Both the position numbers and the translations under genes were made by a program. Positions 24,717 to 32,926 of a stretch of 64,000 nt of DNA are shown one piece after another; position 1 is the stretch's first letter, and every line of letters starts with the position of its first letter. The DNA is from Gammaproteobacteria bacterium. Its GTDB lineage: Bacteria; Pseudomonadota; Gammaproteobacteria; GCA-001735895. The notes below the pieces were generated by a model. The model did no database searches. It worked only from the letters and a program-made list of their open reading frames with translations, and was not told the DNA's origin. The stretch covers positions 1 through 64,000 of the forward strand of contig JAAEMR010000011.1 in NCBI GenBank assembly GCA_024225395.1, written 5' to 3'.

Positions 24717-27383
24717 ATGGAAGCTTTCATCTCACCGTCAAAATCAAGTTTGCTGCTTCCATTATTATTTTTGTTAATACTGGTATCTCAAACTGCTGAA
24801 GGCAGTAAAGCCCGGCTTGAATCTATTCAAATTTATCGATCTGGCCTGGATCAGCCTTCAGATATTGCCGTTTCACAGGATGGACGATTTTATATTCTGG
24901 ATGGAAGTCATCACCGGGTTGTCGTGCTCTCTGAGCAAGGTAAGCGGCTATATACCTTTGGAAAAAAAGGTGGTGGAGAAGGAGAGTTGAATTCGCCCAT
25001 GGCCCTGGCCATTGAGGGTAATAGAGTTTTTATTGCAGACACGGGGAATCATCGACTTGCAGTATTTGAGTTGCGTGGATGGTTTGTAAAAAATATTCCA
25101 TTAATCTCTCAATCTAAATCAGCCGGTTTACCAGAACCGTCCGGACTGGTTGTCGAGGATGATGTGGTCACCTGGAGTGATCGAAAAAATCATCAGCTAT
25201 GCCAGACTAATCTGATTACAAAACAAGCTGCTATTTGCTGGGGGAGGCGGGGTGAACTAAAAGCTGAGTTTCAATTTCCATTCCATATAGCATCAGATCG
25301 TGATGGTTATCTGCATGTGGTTGACGTGCTGAATGGTCGGGTACAGATTTTCAATCGCAAGGGTAGATACTTTACACAGGTATCTCGATTTGGTGTTGCA
25401 CCCGGAGAGTTATACCGTCCCAATGGCATTACCTTTGCAGATGACGGTCGCATGTTTATCAGTGACAGTTATCGTGGCACAATTTCTATTTTTAAAAATG
25501 GTCGCTTTACGGGATTGCTATCAGTTGATGGAAACACTGCGGTAAGTTTTAAATCACCTGTCGGCCTGAACTGGTTTAAAGGACATTTGTATATTGTTGA
25601 TGTTATTGATAATGCGATTAAAGTGGTTGAAACAACATCCGCAAAGAGTAGCGTGCTTTTGCCTGGAAATATTACTTCAGGGAAAAATAAAACATCCCGC
25701 AAAAATTGTGATATTTGCCATTTTTCATGGGCAGAAGAGGCCCGCACTGAACAGAAACAACAGGATGGAGTGCTACCTGTAGCCAGTCAAAATATGTGTT
25801 ACAGCTGTCATCATGGAGCTGTTATAGATTCACGCCACGCCATAGGACGAGGTGAGCAACACCCTGATATTCACCATAAAACTAATCATAAAAAAAATAA
25901 TACGACACAGTCTAAGGATAAAATTTCTGCACAGTTTCCATTATTAGCCGATAAACAATTATCCTGTGGAAGCTGTCATACTCCCCATACCTCCGGTATT
26001 GATGAAGCTGAGACCCTGTATGAATCTCATGCAAATCCATGGCTTCGTGTGTTAAATAATGAGGGAGATTTATGCCAGAAATGTCACCAGTCAAAGCTGG
26101 ATAGTGCTCTCGATGAAAATTTTCCTTTAACCGGAGTTAATCATCCTGTAGGTATTTACCTTAAGGAGCCACCTGCTGTTGATTCAAAAGCTTATGCCAG
26201 TACAGATAAATTACAAAAGGGTTTACCTGCTGAGCTTAAGAATGCCGGTGCCAGTACGGGATCGCAACTTCAAATGCTGTGTCAAAGTTGTCACCAAATT
26301 CATGGGGCAGAAAGTAAATCATTATTAATATCCGGATTTAACAATAATGAACTGTGTAAATCCTGTCATGAAAATTTGCACAGTGAGAATAAAGAACAGG
26401 CAAGGCAAAAAGGTGTTCATCCCGTTAATATTAAAATAGATGAAGCGGTTGAGATTGATGGTAAAAAAATCAAACAGGTCACCTGTCAGGTTTGCCATTC
26501 AGTTCATAATGGAAGAGAAGATTCAAAGTTGTTAACACGAAGCACAGATGATGTTGAAAAGCTTTGTTCGACCTGTCATCAACGTCATCATGCTGAAGAT
26601 GAAAAAGAAGCCAGAAAAAAAGGGGTTCATGTCGTCAATGTAGAACTTGAAAAGCCTGTTGAAATAGATGGAAAGGAAATTTCCAAAGTAACCTGTCTGA
26701 GTTGTCATAGCGTACATGGCGGAAAATCGGGTACCCCCGTGTTACATGAGGAATATAAGAATGGAGAGTTATGCAGTAACTGTCATGAAGGAAATAATGC
26801 AGTTTATAATACTGATCATGATTTACGAATAACAGCTGAACATAGTCTCAATAAATTAGAGCAGACAACACAGCAGGCAGGAGTATGTGGAAGTTGCCAT
26901 AGTATGCATCAAGCCAAAACAGACGATAATTTTTTATTTTCAGCATCTAGTTTGCCATATAAAGGTAAAGAAGAAATATTTAAAAGGGACCAAATGTGTC
27001 TGGATTGTCACCATGAAAAAGGCAGTGCAAAGGATTCCCTGGTAAAATACTTTGATCATCCCTCAAAAGATCTTGTGTTACGTTCTGATCCAGAAATTAT
27101 GCCTTTACTGGATGAACATGAAAAAATAGCTGAATTTGGAGCTATAGCTTGTATCACCTGTCATGAACCCCACCATTGGGAATCAACTTATGAAGGTGCT
27201 GATAGTAGCATTCTTCAGGGAAAAGGAAGTAATCAACAAGGAAATGTATTAAATAGTTTTCTCAGAAGAAAGGGAATTACAGGTACTTTTTGTATTGACT
27301 GTCATGGGATTGAGACCCAGATAAAATATAAGTATTACCATGACAAGTTAAGCAGGGATATAGGAGTTGATTATATTGATTGA
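24717..27383 (+). CDS. NHL-repeat beta-propeller fused to a 14-heme cytochrome c
   Basis: 888 residues with signal peptide (LLLPLLFLLILVSQTAEG). Residues about 35-310 hold NHL-type propeller blades (QPSDIAVSQDGRFYILDGSHHRVVVLS, NSPMALAIEGNRVFIADTGNHRLAVF, RPNGITFADDGRMFISDSYRGTI). Residues about 335-880 contain 14 CxxCH: CDICH, CYSCH, CGSCH, CQKCH, CQSCH, CKSCH, CQVCH, CSTCH, CLSCH, CSNCH, CGSCH, CLDCH, CITCH, CIDCH. The spacing C-x2-CH...LL...LC-x2-CH is the doubled-CXXCH pattern (Paired_CXXCH_1). Two consecutive units starting at 26352 and 26562 are tandem duplicates of 70 residues (KGVHPVN.../KGVHVVN...). It begins three bases after the triheme gene. Probably extracytoplasmic, with the propeller as docking domain (inference). 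Confidence 0.9.
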   Translation: MEAFISPSKSSLLLPLLFLLILVSQTAEGSKARLESIQIYRSGLDQPSDIAVSQDGRFYILDGSHHRVVVLSEQGKRLYTFGKKGGGEGELNSPMALAIEGNRVFIADTGNHRLAVFELRGWFVKNIPLISQSKSAGLPEPSGLVVEDDVVTWSDRKNHQLCQTNLITKQAAICWGRRGELKAEFQFPFHIASDRDGYLHVVDVLNGRVQIFNRKGRYFTQVSRFGVAPGELYRPNGITFADDGRMFISDSYRGTISIFKNGRFTGLLSVDGNTAVSFKSPVGLNWFKGHLYIVDVIDNAIKVVETTSAKSSVLLPGNITSGKNKTSRKNCDICHFSWAEEARTEQKQQDGVLPVASQNMCYSCHHGAVIDSRHAIGRGEQHPDIHHKTNHKKNNTTQSKDKISAQFPLLADKQLSCGSCHTPHTSGIDEAETLYESHANPWLRVLNNEGDLCQKCHQSKLDSALDENFPLTGVNHPVGIYLKEPPAVDSKAYASTDKLQKGLPAELKNAGASTGSQLQMLCQSCHQIHGAESKSLLISGFNNNELCKSCHENLHSENKEQARQKGVHPVNIKIDEAVEIDGKKIKQVTCQVCHSVHNGREDSKLLTRSTDDVEKLCSTCHQRHHAEDEKEARKKGVHVVNVELEKPVEIDGKEISKVTCLSCHSVHGGKSGTPVLHEEYKNGELCSNCHEGNNAVYNTDHDLRITAEHSLNKLEQTTQQAGVCGSCHSMHQAKTDDNFLFSASSLPYKGKEEIFKRDQMCLDCHHEKGSAKDSLVKYFDHPSKDLVLRSDPEIMPLLDEHEKIAEFGAIACITCHEPHHWESTYEGADSSILQGKGSNQQGNVLNSFLRRKGITGTFCIDCHGIETQIKYKYYHDKLSRDIGVDYID

Positions 27384-27574
27384 GACTTTCCAGCTTGTAA
27401 TGAATGGTTAAAAAGCTAAGTTTAAATAGTTGTCATCTTGTGATGTGGTGCACAAAGATAAAATATCAGATGCCAGTTAAGCAGTCTGTTTAACCAAAAT
27501 CAGTAGGACATCACACTTTTTACGCTGGTAAAAACTACTATTGCCATATTAGTTTTTCATTATTCAGGTTTTAA

Positions 27575-30415
27575 GTGATCAATCATAAACTTCAACTATT
27601 CTTTAGAAGATCTAGGTCTAGATTTTTTTTACTGGTTACTGTGGTCATTCTCTCTGCCTGTGGAGGTTCTGAATCGGTTTCGAAGGATGTGCAGGAGTCA
27701 GTTAGCGACATAAAAGATGATGTAATAAGTGAAAATACCGTGAATGAACCTGTTTCGGGTACGGTGGTAAGTGAGCCAGATTCTATTGAAGTTAATCCTG
27801 TAATTATCGTACCTCCTGCTATTTCCGTGGTAGATAGCTCTGGATCTGAAACAACTGAAGCTGGGGAGTTGGCAGTAATAGAACCAGAAAAAGTAGAAGC
27901 GGAAATAATGTTTACTGAACCTGAGCTTCAGGGTATTTCTATGACTCCCTACACCGATACTCTGGCTAAAGGTACACGCTTAAACTTTTCAGTGACCGGT
28001 TATTATTCTGATAACACGACCAAAGATATCTCAACTCAGGTAATCTGGACTAGCCAGGCAGCTGATTTAGCTGTAGTTGATGAAATGGGTTCTGTTGAAG
28101 CTGTTGCTCCAGGAGTGGTGACAGTTACAGCAGCATTTAATGGCTTAACCGTTAATAAACAGTTAACGGTTACCCCGGCCACACTGGATTCTCTCGAAAT
28201 TATTCCTGTCCAGGCTGATATTGCTGCTGGTACCGGGCAAGATTACAAGGCCATGGGTAATTTTTCAGATGGTTCAGTACAGGATATTACACATCAGGTT
28301 AATTGGGAGAGTAGCAACATTCCGGTTGCTTCTTTTTCTACCTCTCAGGTAATGACCTACTCTGATGGAAACAGTGTTATTAGTGCATCACTAAATGGTG
28401 TTGAGTCACGTGCTGCATTGAAGGTGAATGCCGCAATACTGGACCGAATTGAAATTAATGCATTTAACTCTTCCCTGGCGAAAGGAACAAAGCAGCCTAT
28501 ATCAGTAAGCGGGTATTTTAGCGATAACAGTATTCAGGATATCACTCATCAGGTGAGCTGGCAGGTCGAAAACAATACTATTATTCAGGTTGATACAGAT
28601 GATGTATTTGTAACTGCTATCAATGTTGGTTTTAGTGATTTGACGGTAAGCCTTTCCGGTGTTAGTGCGTCAGCCAATGTGGAAGTTACAGATGCTGTCC
28701 TCTCATCCATCGAAATTCAACCGACTAATTCCGCTATTGCAGCTGGTTATCAACAGTTTTTTAGTGCCACAGGTATTTTTAGTGATCAATCTACACAGGA
28801 TCTTACTCAGCTAGTGAGTTGGTACTCTGCTAATCAGCAGTTAGTTGATATTGATAACCGTAAAAACTTCAAAGGTATAGCGACAGGTTTTGAACCGGGA
28901 GTAGCTGAGATCTCTGCGAAATACCAGCAGTTAAGTGTTCAAACCCGGTTTCATGTTACCGATGCCGTGCTGCTTAATATTGAAGTAGAACCGGCAGGCT
29001 TAAATGTTGTGCACGGTTTACAGCAACAGTTTACTGCTACTGCCTTTTATTCTGATGGCTCTCAAAAACAAGTTACTGATCAGGTCCAGTGGTTAAGCAG
29101 TGATAAACAGACTAGTTATATTACAGGTGAAAAACCGGGGTTGTTTAAGGCAAATGCTGAGGGGACTACCAGAATTATTGCCGCTCTTGATAATACCAGG
29201 TCGTTTACAGAGATGACTGTCAGCAAGGCTTCACTTGACAGTATGGAAATATCACTGGCTTCGAGCCAGATGCCTGCTGGTACTAATCAGCTGTTAGAGG
29301 TAACAGGATTGTATTCTGATGGAAGTAGCGTGGATATTTCCAGGCAGGTTATATGGCAAGTATCTAATTCTGAGCTGGCTATAGTGGACAGACTCAGTGA
29401 AAATGTCCTGTTTAAAGCAGCCAGGGCCGGCCCTGTTGAAATTAGTGCTCATCTGGATGGAGTTTCTGTAACTAAATCTATAGATATAACCTCTGCTACA
29501 TTGCAGCAGATACAGTTAACATCTGATAGTGATTTTCTATACGTTAACCAACAAATGCAAATTCAGGCAGAAGGCATTTATTCTGATGGTAGTGTTCAGG
29601 TTTTAACTTCTGATGTCAGCTGGTTCAGTGATGACCATAATATAGCCAGTATTAGCAATAGTGACGGTAATAAGGGAGAAATTAAAGCGATCACTAAGGG
29701 AGTCTTTGGTTTAACTGCTATATTTGAAGATTCAGTTTCAGATGTAACATTTTTAACAATTATGGATGATCCTGATATGCCAGCTGAAATAGGTATTCAG
29801 GCATCACCCAATGTGATTTTGAATAATGGTGTCGATTCGACTCTTGTCTCAGTAAGGGTTAAGCCCTTACAGCAGCAAGGAGTTATTGCTGATGGCACTG
29901 TTATTAACTTTGTCATTACAGAAGATGGAGTGGACAGAGTTGAATCAGCAATAACCGTTGATGGTGTAGCCAGCGTAGAGGTTAGTTCTGTAATTGAAGG
30001 TGTTGTTACGGTCAAAGCTGAAATGGATGCATATGATTTTGCAGCTACCACTCGTATACTCAGTACCTCAAGTTTTAATCAGGTATTGCAGGTAGCACCG
30101 CTTTATCAGGGCACTTTAAAAGAGAATGTTTACCTGAAAGGCAGTATGTTCGGATTGGTAATGAGGAACCTGTCTAATAGAGATTTTTCGTTGTTAGTTT
30201 TCCAGGTTAAAAATGGCGATGAACATTTACCCGATTCACCGGTGACGAATTCTGACCTGTTAAGTGATGGTGTTTTATCGGGTGGTGAATATACCGGGCT
30301 TTTGTATAAACTTGATAGTGATATAACCGATAATGGGATAACCGCGGGCTATATTTTAGGTGATCAGAGTATTCAGCAATTATTCGGGTTTATGCTAGGG
30401 TTTACTGCTCAATAA
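27575..30415 (+). CDS. Lipoprotein of bacterial Ig-like (BIG2) repeats
   Basis: 946 residues from GTG 27575. Lipobox LSAC gives a lipidated Cys followed by GGSES, then an acidic, Pro/Val/Glu-rich spacer to about residue 110. Seven Ig-like repeats of about 90 residues follow, each beginning A-x-L-x-x-I-E-I and containing G-x-YSDGS-x-x-D-ITxQVxW. An invasin-type domain (VRVKPLQQQGVIADGTVINFVITEDGVD) and a C-terminal domain of about 115 residues with no recognised family complete it. A surface or adhesion/matrix role is usual for such repeats. It lies 191 bp after the NHL-multiheme gene in the same direction, so it may belong to the same surface system, though it likely has its own promoter. Confidence 0.85.
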   Translation: MINHKLQLFFRRSRSRFFLLVTVVILSACGGSESVSKDVQESVSDIKDDVISENTVNEPVSGTVVSEPDSIEVNPVIIVPPAISVVDSSGSETTEAGELAVIEPEKVEAEIMFTEPELQGISMTPYTDTLAKGTRLNFSVTGYYSDNTTKDISTQVIWTSQAADLAVVDEMGSVEAVAPGVVTVTAAFNGLTVNKQLTVTPATLDSLEIIPVQADIAAGTGQDYKAMGNFSDGSVQDITHQVNWESSNIPVASFSTSQVMTYSDGNSVISASLNGVESRAALKVNAAILDRIEINAFNSSLAKGTKQPISVSGYFSDNSIQDITHQVSWQVENNTIIQVDTDDVFVTAINVGFSDLTVSLSGVSASANVEVTDAVLSSIEIQPTNSAIAAGYQQFFSATGIFSDQSTQDLTQLVSWYSANQQLVDIDNRKNFKGIATGFEPGVAEISAKYQQLSVQTRFHVTDAVLLNIEVEPAGLNVVHGLQQQFTATAFYSDGSQKQVTDQVQWLSSDKQTSYITGEKPGLFKANAEGTTRIIAALDNTRSFTEMTVSKASLDSMEISLASSQMPAGTNQLLEVTGLYSDGSSVDISRQVIWQVSNSELAIVDRLSENVLFKAARAGPVEISAHLDGVSVTKSIDITSATLQQIQLTSDSDFLYVNQQMQIQAEGIYSDGSVQVLTSDVSWFSDDHNIASISNSDGNKGEIKAITKGVFGLTAIFEDSVSDVTFLTIMDDPDMPAEIGIQASPNVILNNGVDSTLVSVRVKPLQQQGVIADGTVINFVITEDGVDRVESAITVDGVASVEVSSVIEGVVTVKAEMDAYDFAATTRILSTSSFNQVLQVAPLYQGTLKENVYLKGSMFGLVMRNLSNRDFSLLVFQVKNGDEHLPDSPVTNSDLLSDGVLSGGEYTGLLYKLDSDITDNGITAGYILGDQSIQQLFGFMLGFTAQ

Positions 30416-30423
30416 AACATCTA

Positions 30424-30455
30424 CCGTATTTTTTGCCTACGGGTGAGAAATACGG
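30424..30455. repeat. Inverted repeat after the Ig-repeat gene
   Basis: Perfect 8-bp arms CCGTATTT / AAATACGG with a 16-base loop. No T-run follows on either strand, so it is not a classic intrinsic terminator; it may stabilise the 3' end. Confidence 0.5.
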
Positions 30456-30461
30456 ATTAAT

Positions 30462-30501
30462 ATATCCACAGCTGAGTTATATATTCCCGGGCTGTGGATA
30501 T
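30462..30501. repeat. 11-bp inverted repeat between convergent genes
   Basis: Perfect arms ATATCCACAGC (30462-30472) and GCTGTGGATAT (30491-30501) around 18 bases, 24 bases from the trpB stop. Either a weak terminator for both genes or a protein site; no T-run. Confidence 0.6.
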
Positions 30502-30525
30502 TAAAAGGAAGAGTATATGTCCTGT

Positions 30526-31725
30526 TTACAGTCCTAGTTTATCTGCTACAAAATCAGCATCTTTATCACCACGTCCTGACAGGTTAACCAGAATAGTCTG
30601 GTCTGGACTCATGGTTGCTGCTTTTCGCATCGCATAAGCAACAGCATGTGCTGATTCCAGAGCCGGGATAATGCCTTCGAGGCGAGATAAGGTCATAAAA
30701 GCATCCAGGCATTCATTATCATCAGCTGTTTCGTATTCAACGCGTTTGATGTCTTTCAGGTAACAGTGCTGAGGTCCTACACCTGGATAATCCAGACCGG
30801 AAGCAATAGAGTAAACCGGTAGTGGGTTACCTTCTCCATCTTGAAGATTGTAGCATTCAAAACCATGAATGGCGCCTTTACTGCCAAGAGTTAAAGTAGC
30901 GGCATGTTCGTTGGTATCCAGTCCTTTACCGGCAGGTTCTACGCCTACTAATTTAACATCTTCATCATTTAAAAATGCGGTGAATAAACCAATGGCATTT
31001 GATCCACCACCAACGCAGGCAGTGACTATATCTGGCAATTTACCCTGTTTAGACAGGAATTGTTCACGTGCTTCACGTCCGACAATACTCTGAAAATCTC
31101 GTACCATTCTAGGAAATGGGTGAGGGCCAACCACAGAGCCTATTGCATAGAAAGAATTGACAGGGTCTTTCAGGTATTCTTCAAAAGCGCTATCGACTGC
31201 ATCTTTTAAAGTTTGGGTACCGCGTGATACTGGCACAAGTTTACAACCCAGTATTTTCATTTTGGTGACATTAGGGTGTTCTTTTTCGATGTCGATCTGT
31301 CCCATGTGAATCTCGCATTCAATACCGACCAGAGCACAGGCTGTGGCCAGGGCAACTCCGTGTTGACCGGCTCCAGTTTCAGCCAGTACTTTGGTTTTAC
31401 CCATGTGCTTGGCAAGTAATGCTTCACCCAGGCAATGATTGATCTTATGTGCACCAGTATGGTTAAGGTCTTCACGTTTAAAGAATATTTTTGCACCACC
31501 GATACTGTCAGACAATCTTTGAGCATAATAAATTGGACTGGGACGACCCGTGTAGTCGGCATTCAGTGAAGCTAATTCCTGCTGAAAAGCTTCAGTATGT
31601 CTAACTTTTTCATAGGCATCATTAATATCATCCATTATTTGAATTAATTGTGGAGGGATGACCTGTCCGCCGTATTCCCCGAAGTAACCTTTATCATCGG
31701 GCATAGGTGCAAAATCTATAGGCAT
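30526..31725 (-). CDS. trpB: Tryptophan synthase beta-chain type protein, without adjacent trpA
   Basis: 399 residues, the standard TrpB1 length. PLP Lys94 lies in GAHKIN, the catalytic Glu116 in ETGAGQHG, and the PLP-phosphate loop is GGGSNA. It would condense indole and serine to tryptophan. The segment [22 protein letters not shown] differs from the common [22 protein letters not shown], pointing to a divergent branch. No trpA, trpC or trpF lies nearby; the neighbours are nap and the Ig-repeat protein. AAGGA precedes the ATG. It may be a second, stand-alone copy acting on free indole; this is inference. Confidence 0.88.
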   Translation of the reverse strand: MPIDFAPMPDDKGYFGEYGGQVIPPQLIQIMDDINDAYEKVRHTEAFQQELASLNADYTGRPSPIYYAQRLSDSIGGAKIFFKREDLNHTGAHKINHCLGEALLAKHMGKTKVLAETGAGQHGVALATACALVGIECEIHMGQIDIEKEHPNVTKMKILGCKLVPVSRGTQTLKDAVDSAFEEYLKDPVNSFYAIGSVVGPHPFPRMVRDFQSIVGREAREQFLSKQGKLPDIVTACVGGGSNAIGLFTAFLNDEDVKLVGVEPAGKGLDTNEHAATLTLGSKGAIHGFECYNLQDGEGNPLPVYSIASGLDYPGVGPQHCYLKDIKRVEYETADDNECLDAFMTLSRLEGIIPALESAHAVAYAMRKAATMSPDQTILVNLSGRGDKDADFVADKLGL

Positions 31726-31790
31726 TATTTTTTTCCTTTGGTTGATTATTTACAAGTTACTATTTTTCGTTATTACTACGAAGATATAGT

Positions 31791-31814
31791 ATTGACTATG
31801 GCTTTGCAGTCAAT
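31791..31814. promoter_or_regulatory. Inverted repeat upstream of trpB / downstream of napF
   Basis: ATTGACT ... AGTCAAT, perfect 7-bp arms around 10 bases, seven bases beyond the napF stop and about 65 bases upstream of the trpB start. The half-sites resemble those of Crp/Fnr-type operators but the spacing is wide. Could be an operator for trpB or an mRNA hairpin after napF. Confidence 0.35.
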
Positions 31815-31820
31815 GTGAAA

Positions 31821-32360
31821 TTAGCTATTTGCAGTTGGATTTATATTAATAGCTGACGCAGGACAATTTGTGATACAGAATCCACAGCCATTACAGCTTT
31901 TGAGTGAAATGGATGGCTTTCTTTTTTTATTGAATTTGATGAGATCAACCGGGCAGCTGTTCATGCAGGACATGCAGGTAATATTGAGCCATGCATAGCA
32001 CTTTTCCTGATCCAGAAATGCATTTCCCAGATCTGGTCGGCTGTGTAGCGGGTCAGTCGTAAAATTAGGGCAGGCCTTGTTGCATTCGCTACAAAAGGTG
32101 CAGCCATTATTGTTGAAATCCAGATAAGGTTGGCCTGCCAAATCGTGGCTTTCTGGATGCAGTTTTATAATTTTTTGAGGACAGATTTTTTCACAGTTTC
32201 CTGCACAGTTTTGACAGTTACTGGCTGAAATACTGAGCCTTAAACCGGGCGGAATAAGACCAAGACGTTTTACCTGTACTTTAACCTCTTCTCGTCCTTC
32301 ACGAGTAAGTAACTTGCCGGTAAAAAATCCCCGACGAGACTTGTCTATAGAATCACTCAT
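31821..32360 (-). CDS. napF: Ferredoxin-type protein NapF
   Basis: 179-residue cytoplasmic protein starting with DKSRRGFFTGKL as NapF does. Four Cys groups: CQNCAGNCEKICP, CTFCSECNKACP, CMSCMNSCP and CNGCGFCITNCP, sufficient for three to four [4Fe-4S] clusters. NapF is thought to assist maturation of NapA before export. It is last in the nap operon and separated from napB by a strong hairpin. Confidence 0.93.
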   Translation of the reverse strand: MSDSIDKSRRGFFTGKLLTREGREEVKVQVKRLGLIPPGLRLSISASNCQNCAGNCEKICPQKIIKLHPESHDLAGQPYLDFNNNGCTFCSECNKACPNFTTDPLHSRPDLGNAFLDQEKCYAWLNITCMSCMNSCPVDLIKFNKKRKPSISLKSCNGCGFCITNCPASAININPTANS

Positions 32361-32379
32361 TTTAAAAACAAAGCTGTGA

Positions 32380-32411
32380 CTGCTGCTTAGTTACAATTAA
32401 CTAAGCAGCAG
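32380..32411 (-). other. Intercistronic hairpin napB-napF
   Basis: Perfect 14-bp stem CTGCTGCTTAGTTA/TAACTAAGCAGCAG with a 4-base loop (CAAT). In the transcript it sits 26 bases after the napB stop and about 20 before napF. The short U-rich stretch after it on the minus strand could make it a partial terminator; it could also protect the upstream mRNA. Confidence 0.75.
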
Positions 32412-32437
32412 CAAGAAAAATAACAGGCGTTTTTACT

Positions 32438-32926
32438 TTACTTGAAAAACAAGTTTTCAACGAGTGGTGGAGCATCTGATAATACAACATGACACTGTGT
32501 GCAGTTATAACGAGCACCAGCCACATCTTCTACACCACCCTGGCTTGTAAATGAGCCATAATGATTATCGGGCATAGGTAATTTTTTACCCACTCTCCAT
32601 TCACGTTTTAAATGCTTTCTTCTATCATGACAGTCGATACACTCATTATCTTCCATGGTAATTGGCATGTATTCTTCTATTGCATGGCCTATTTGTGGTG
32701 GTAGAGTTGAGTACGCGAGGGGTAAACGGTCTAATTCACCTGGCTCAGTAGTGCCAAATTTGGCAACTGGTGGTGTGGGAATATCAAACACACTTAGCTG
32801 GCTTAAGCCCATGTTGATATCATTCATGATGGCCGGGTCTACATAATCATTTGTTATCTGTTTCTGGCTGCAACCAAATATAATAGCTGCGAGTCCGCTC
32901 AGTAAGAGTATCTTATTTATTTTCAT
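32438..32926 (-). CDS. napB: Periplasmic nitrate reductase diheme cytochrome c subunit
   Basis: 162 residues with two CxxCH at about 96-100 (CIDCH) and 142-146 (CTQCH). The family segments PLAYSTLPPQIGHAIEEYMPIT, CIDCHDRR and MPDNHYGSFTSQG supply the axial His residues. It passes electrons to NapA. The signal peptide ends in AAIIFGC-SQK, a lipobox-like sequence, so NapB here may be a lipoprotein rather than a freely soluble protein. It overlaps napH (ATGA). Confidence 0.94.
   Translation of the reverse strand: MKINKILLLSGLAAIIFGCSQKQITNDYVDPAIMNDINMGLSQLSVFDIPTPPVAKFGTTEPGELDRLPLAYSTLPPQIGHAIEEYMPITMEDNECIDCHDRRKHLKREWRVGKKLPMPDNHYGSFTSQGGVEDVAGARYNCTQCHVVLSDAPPLVENLFFK

Noticed and set aside
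30462-30501. LexA (SOS) box
   Set aside because: The required CTGT-N8-ACAG spacing is not present; the order of half-sites is inverted and too far apart.
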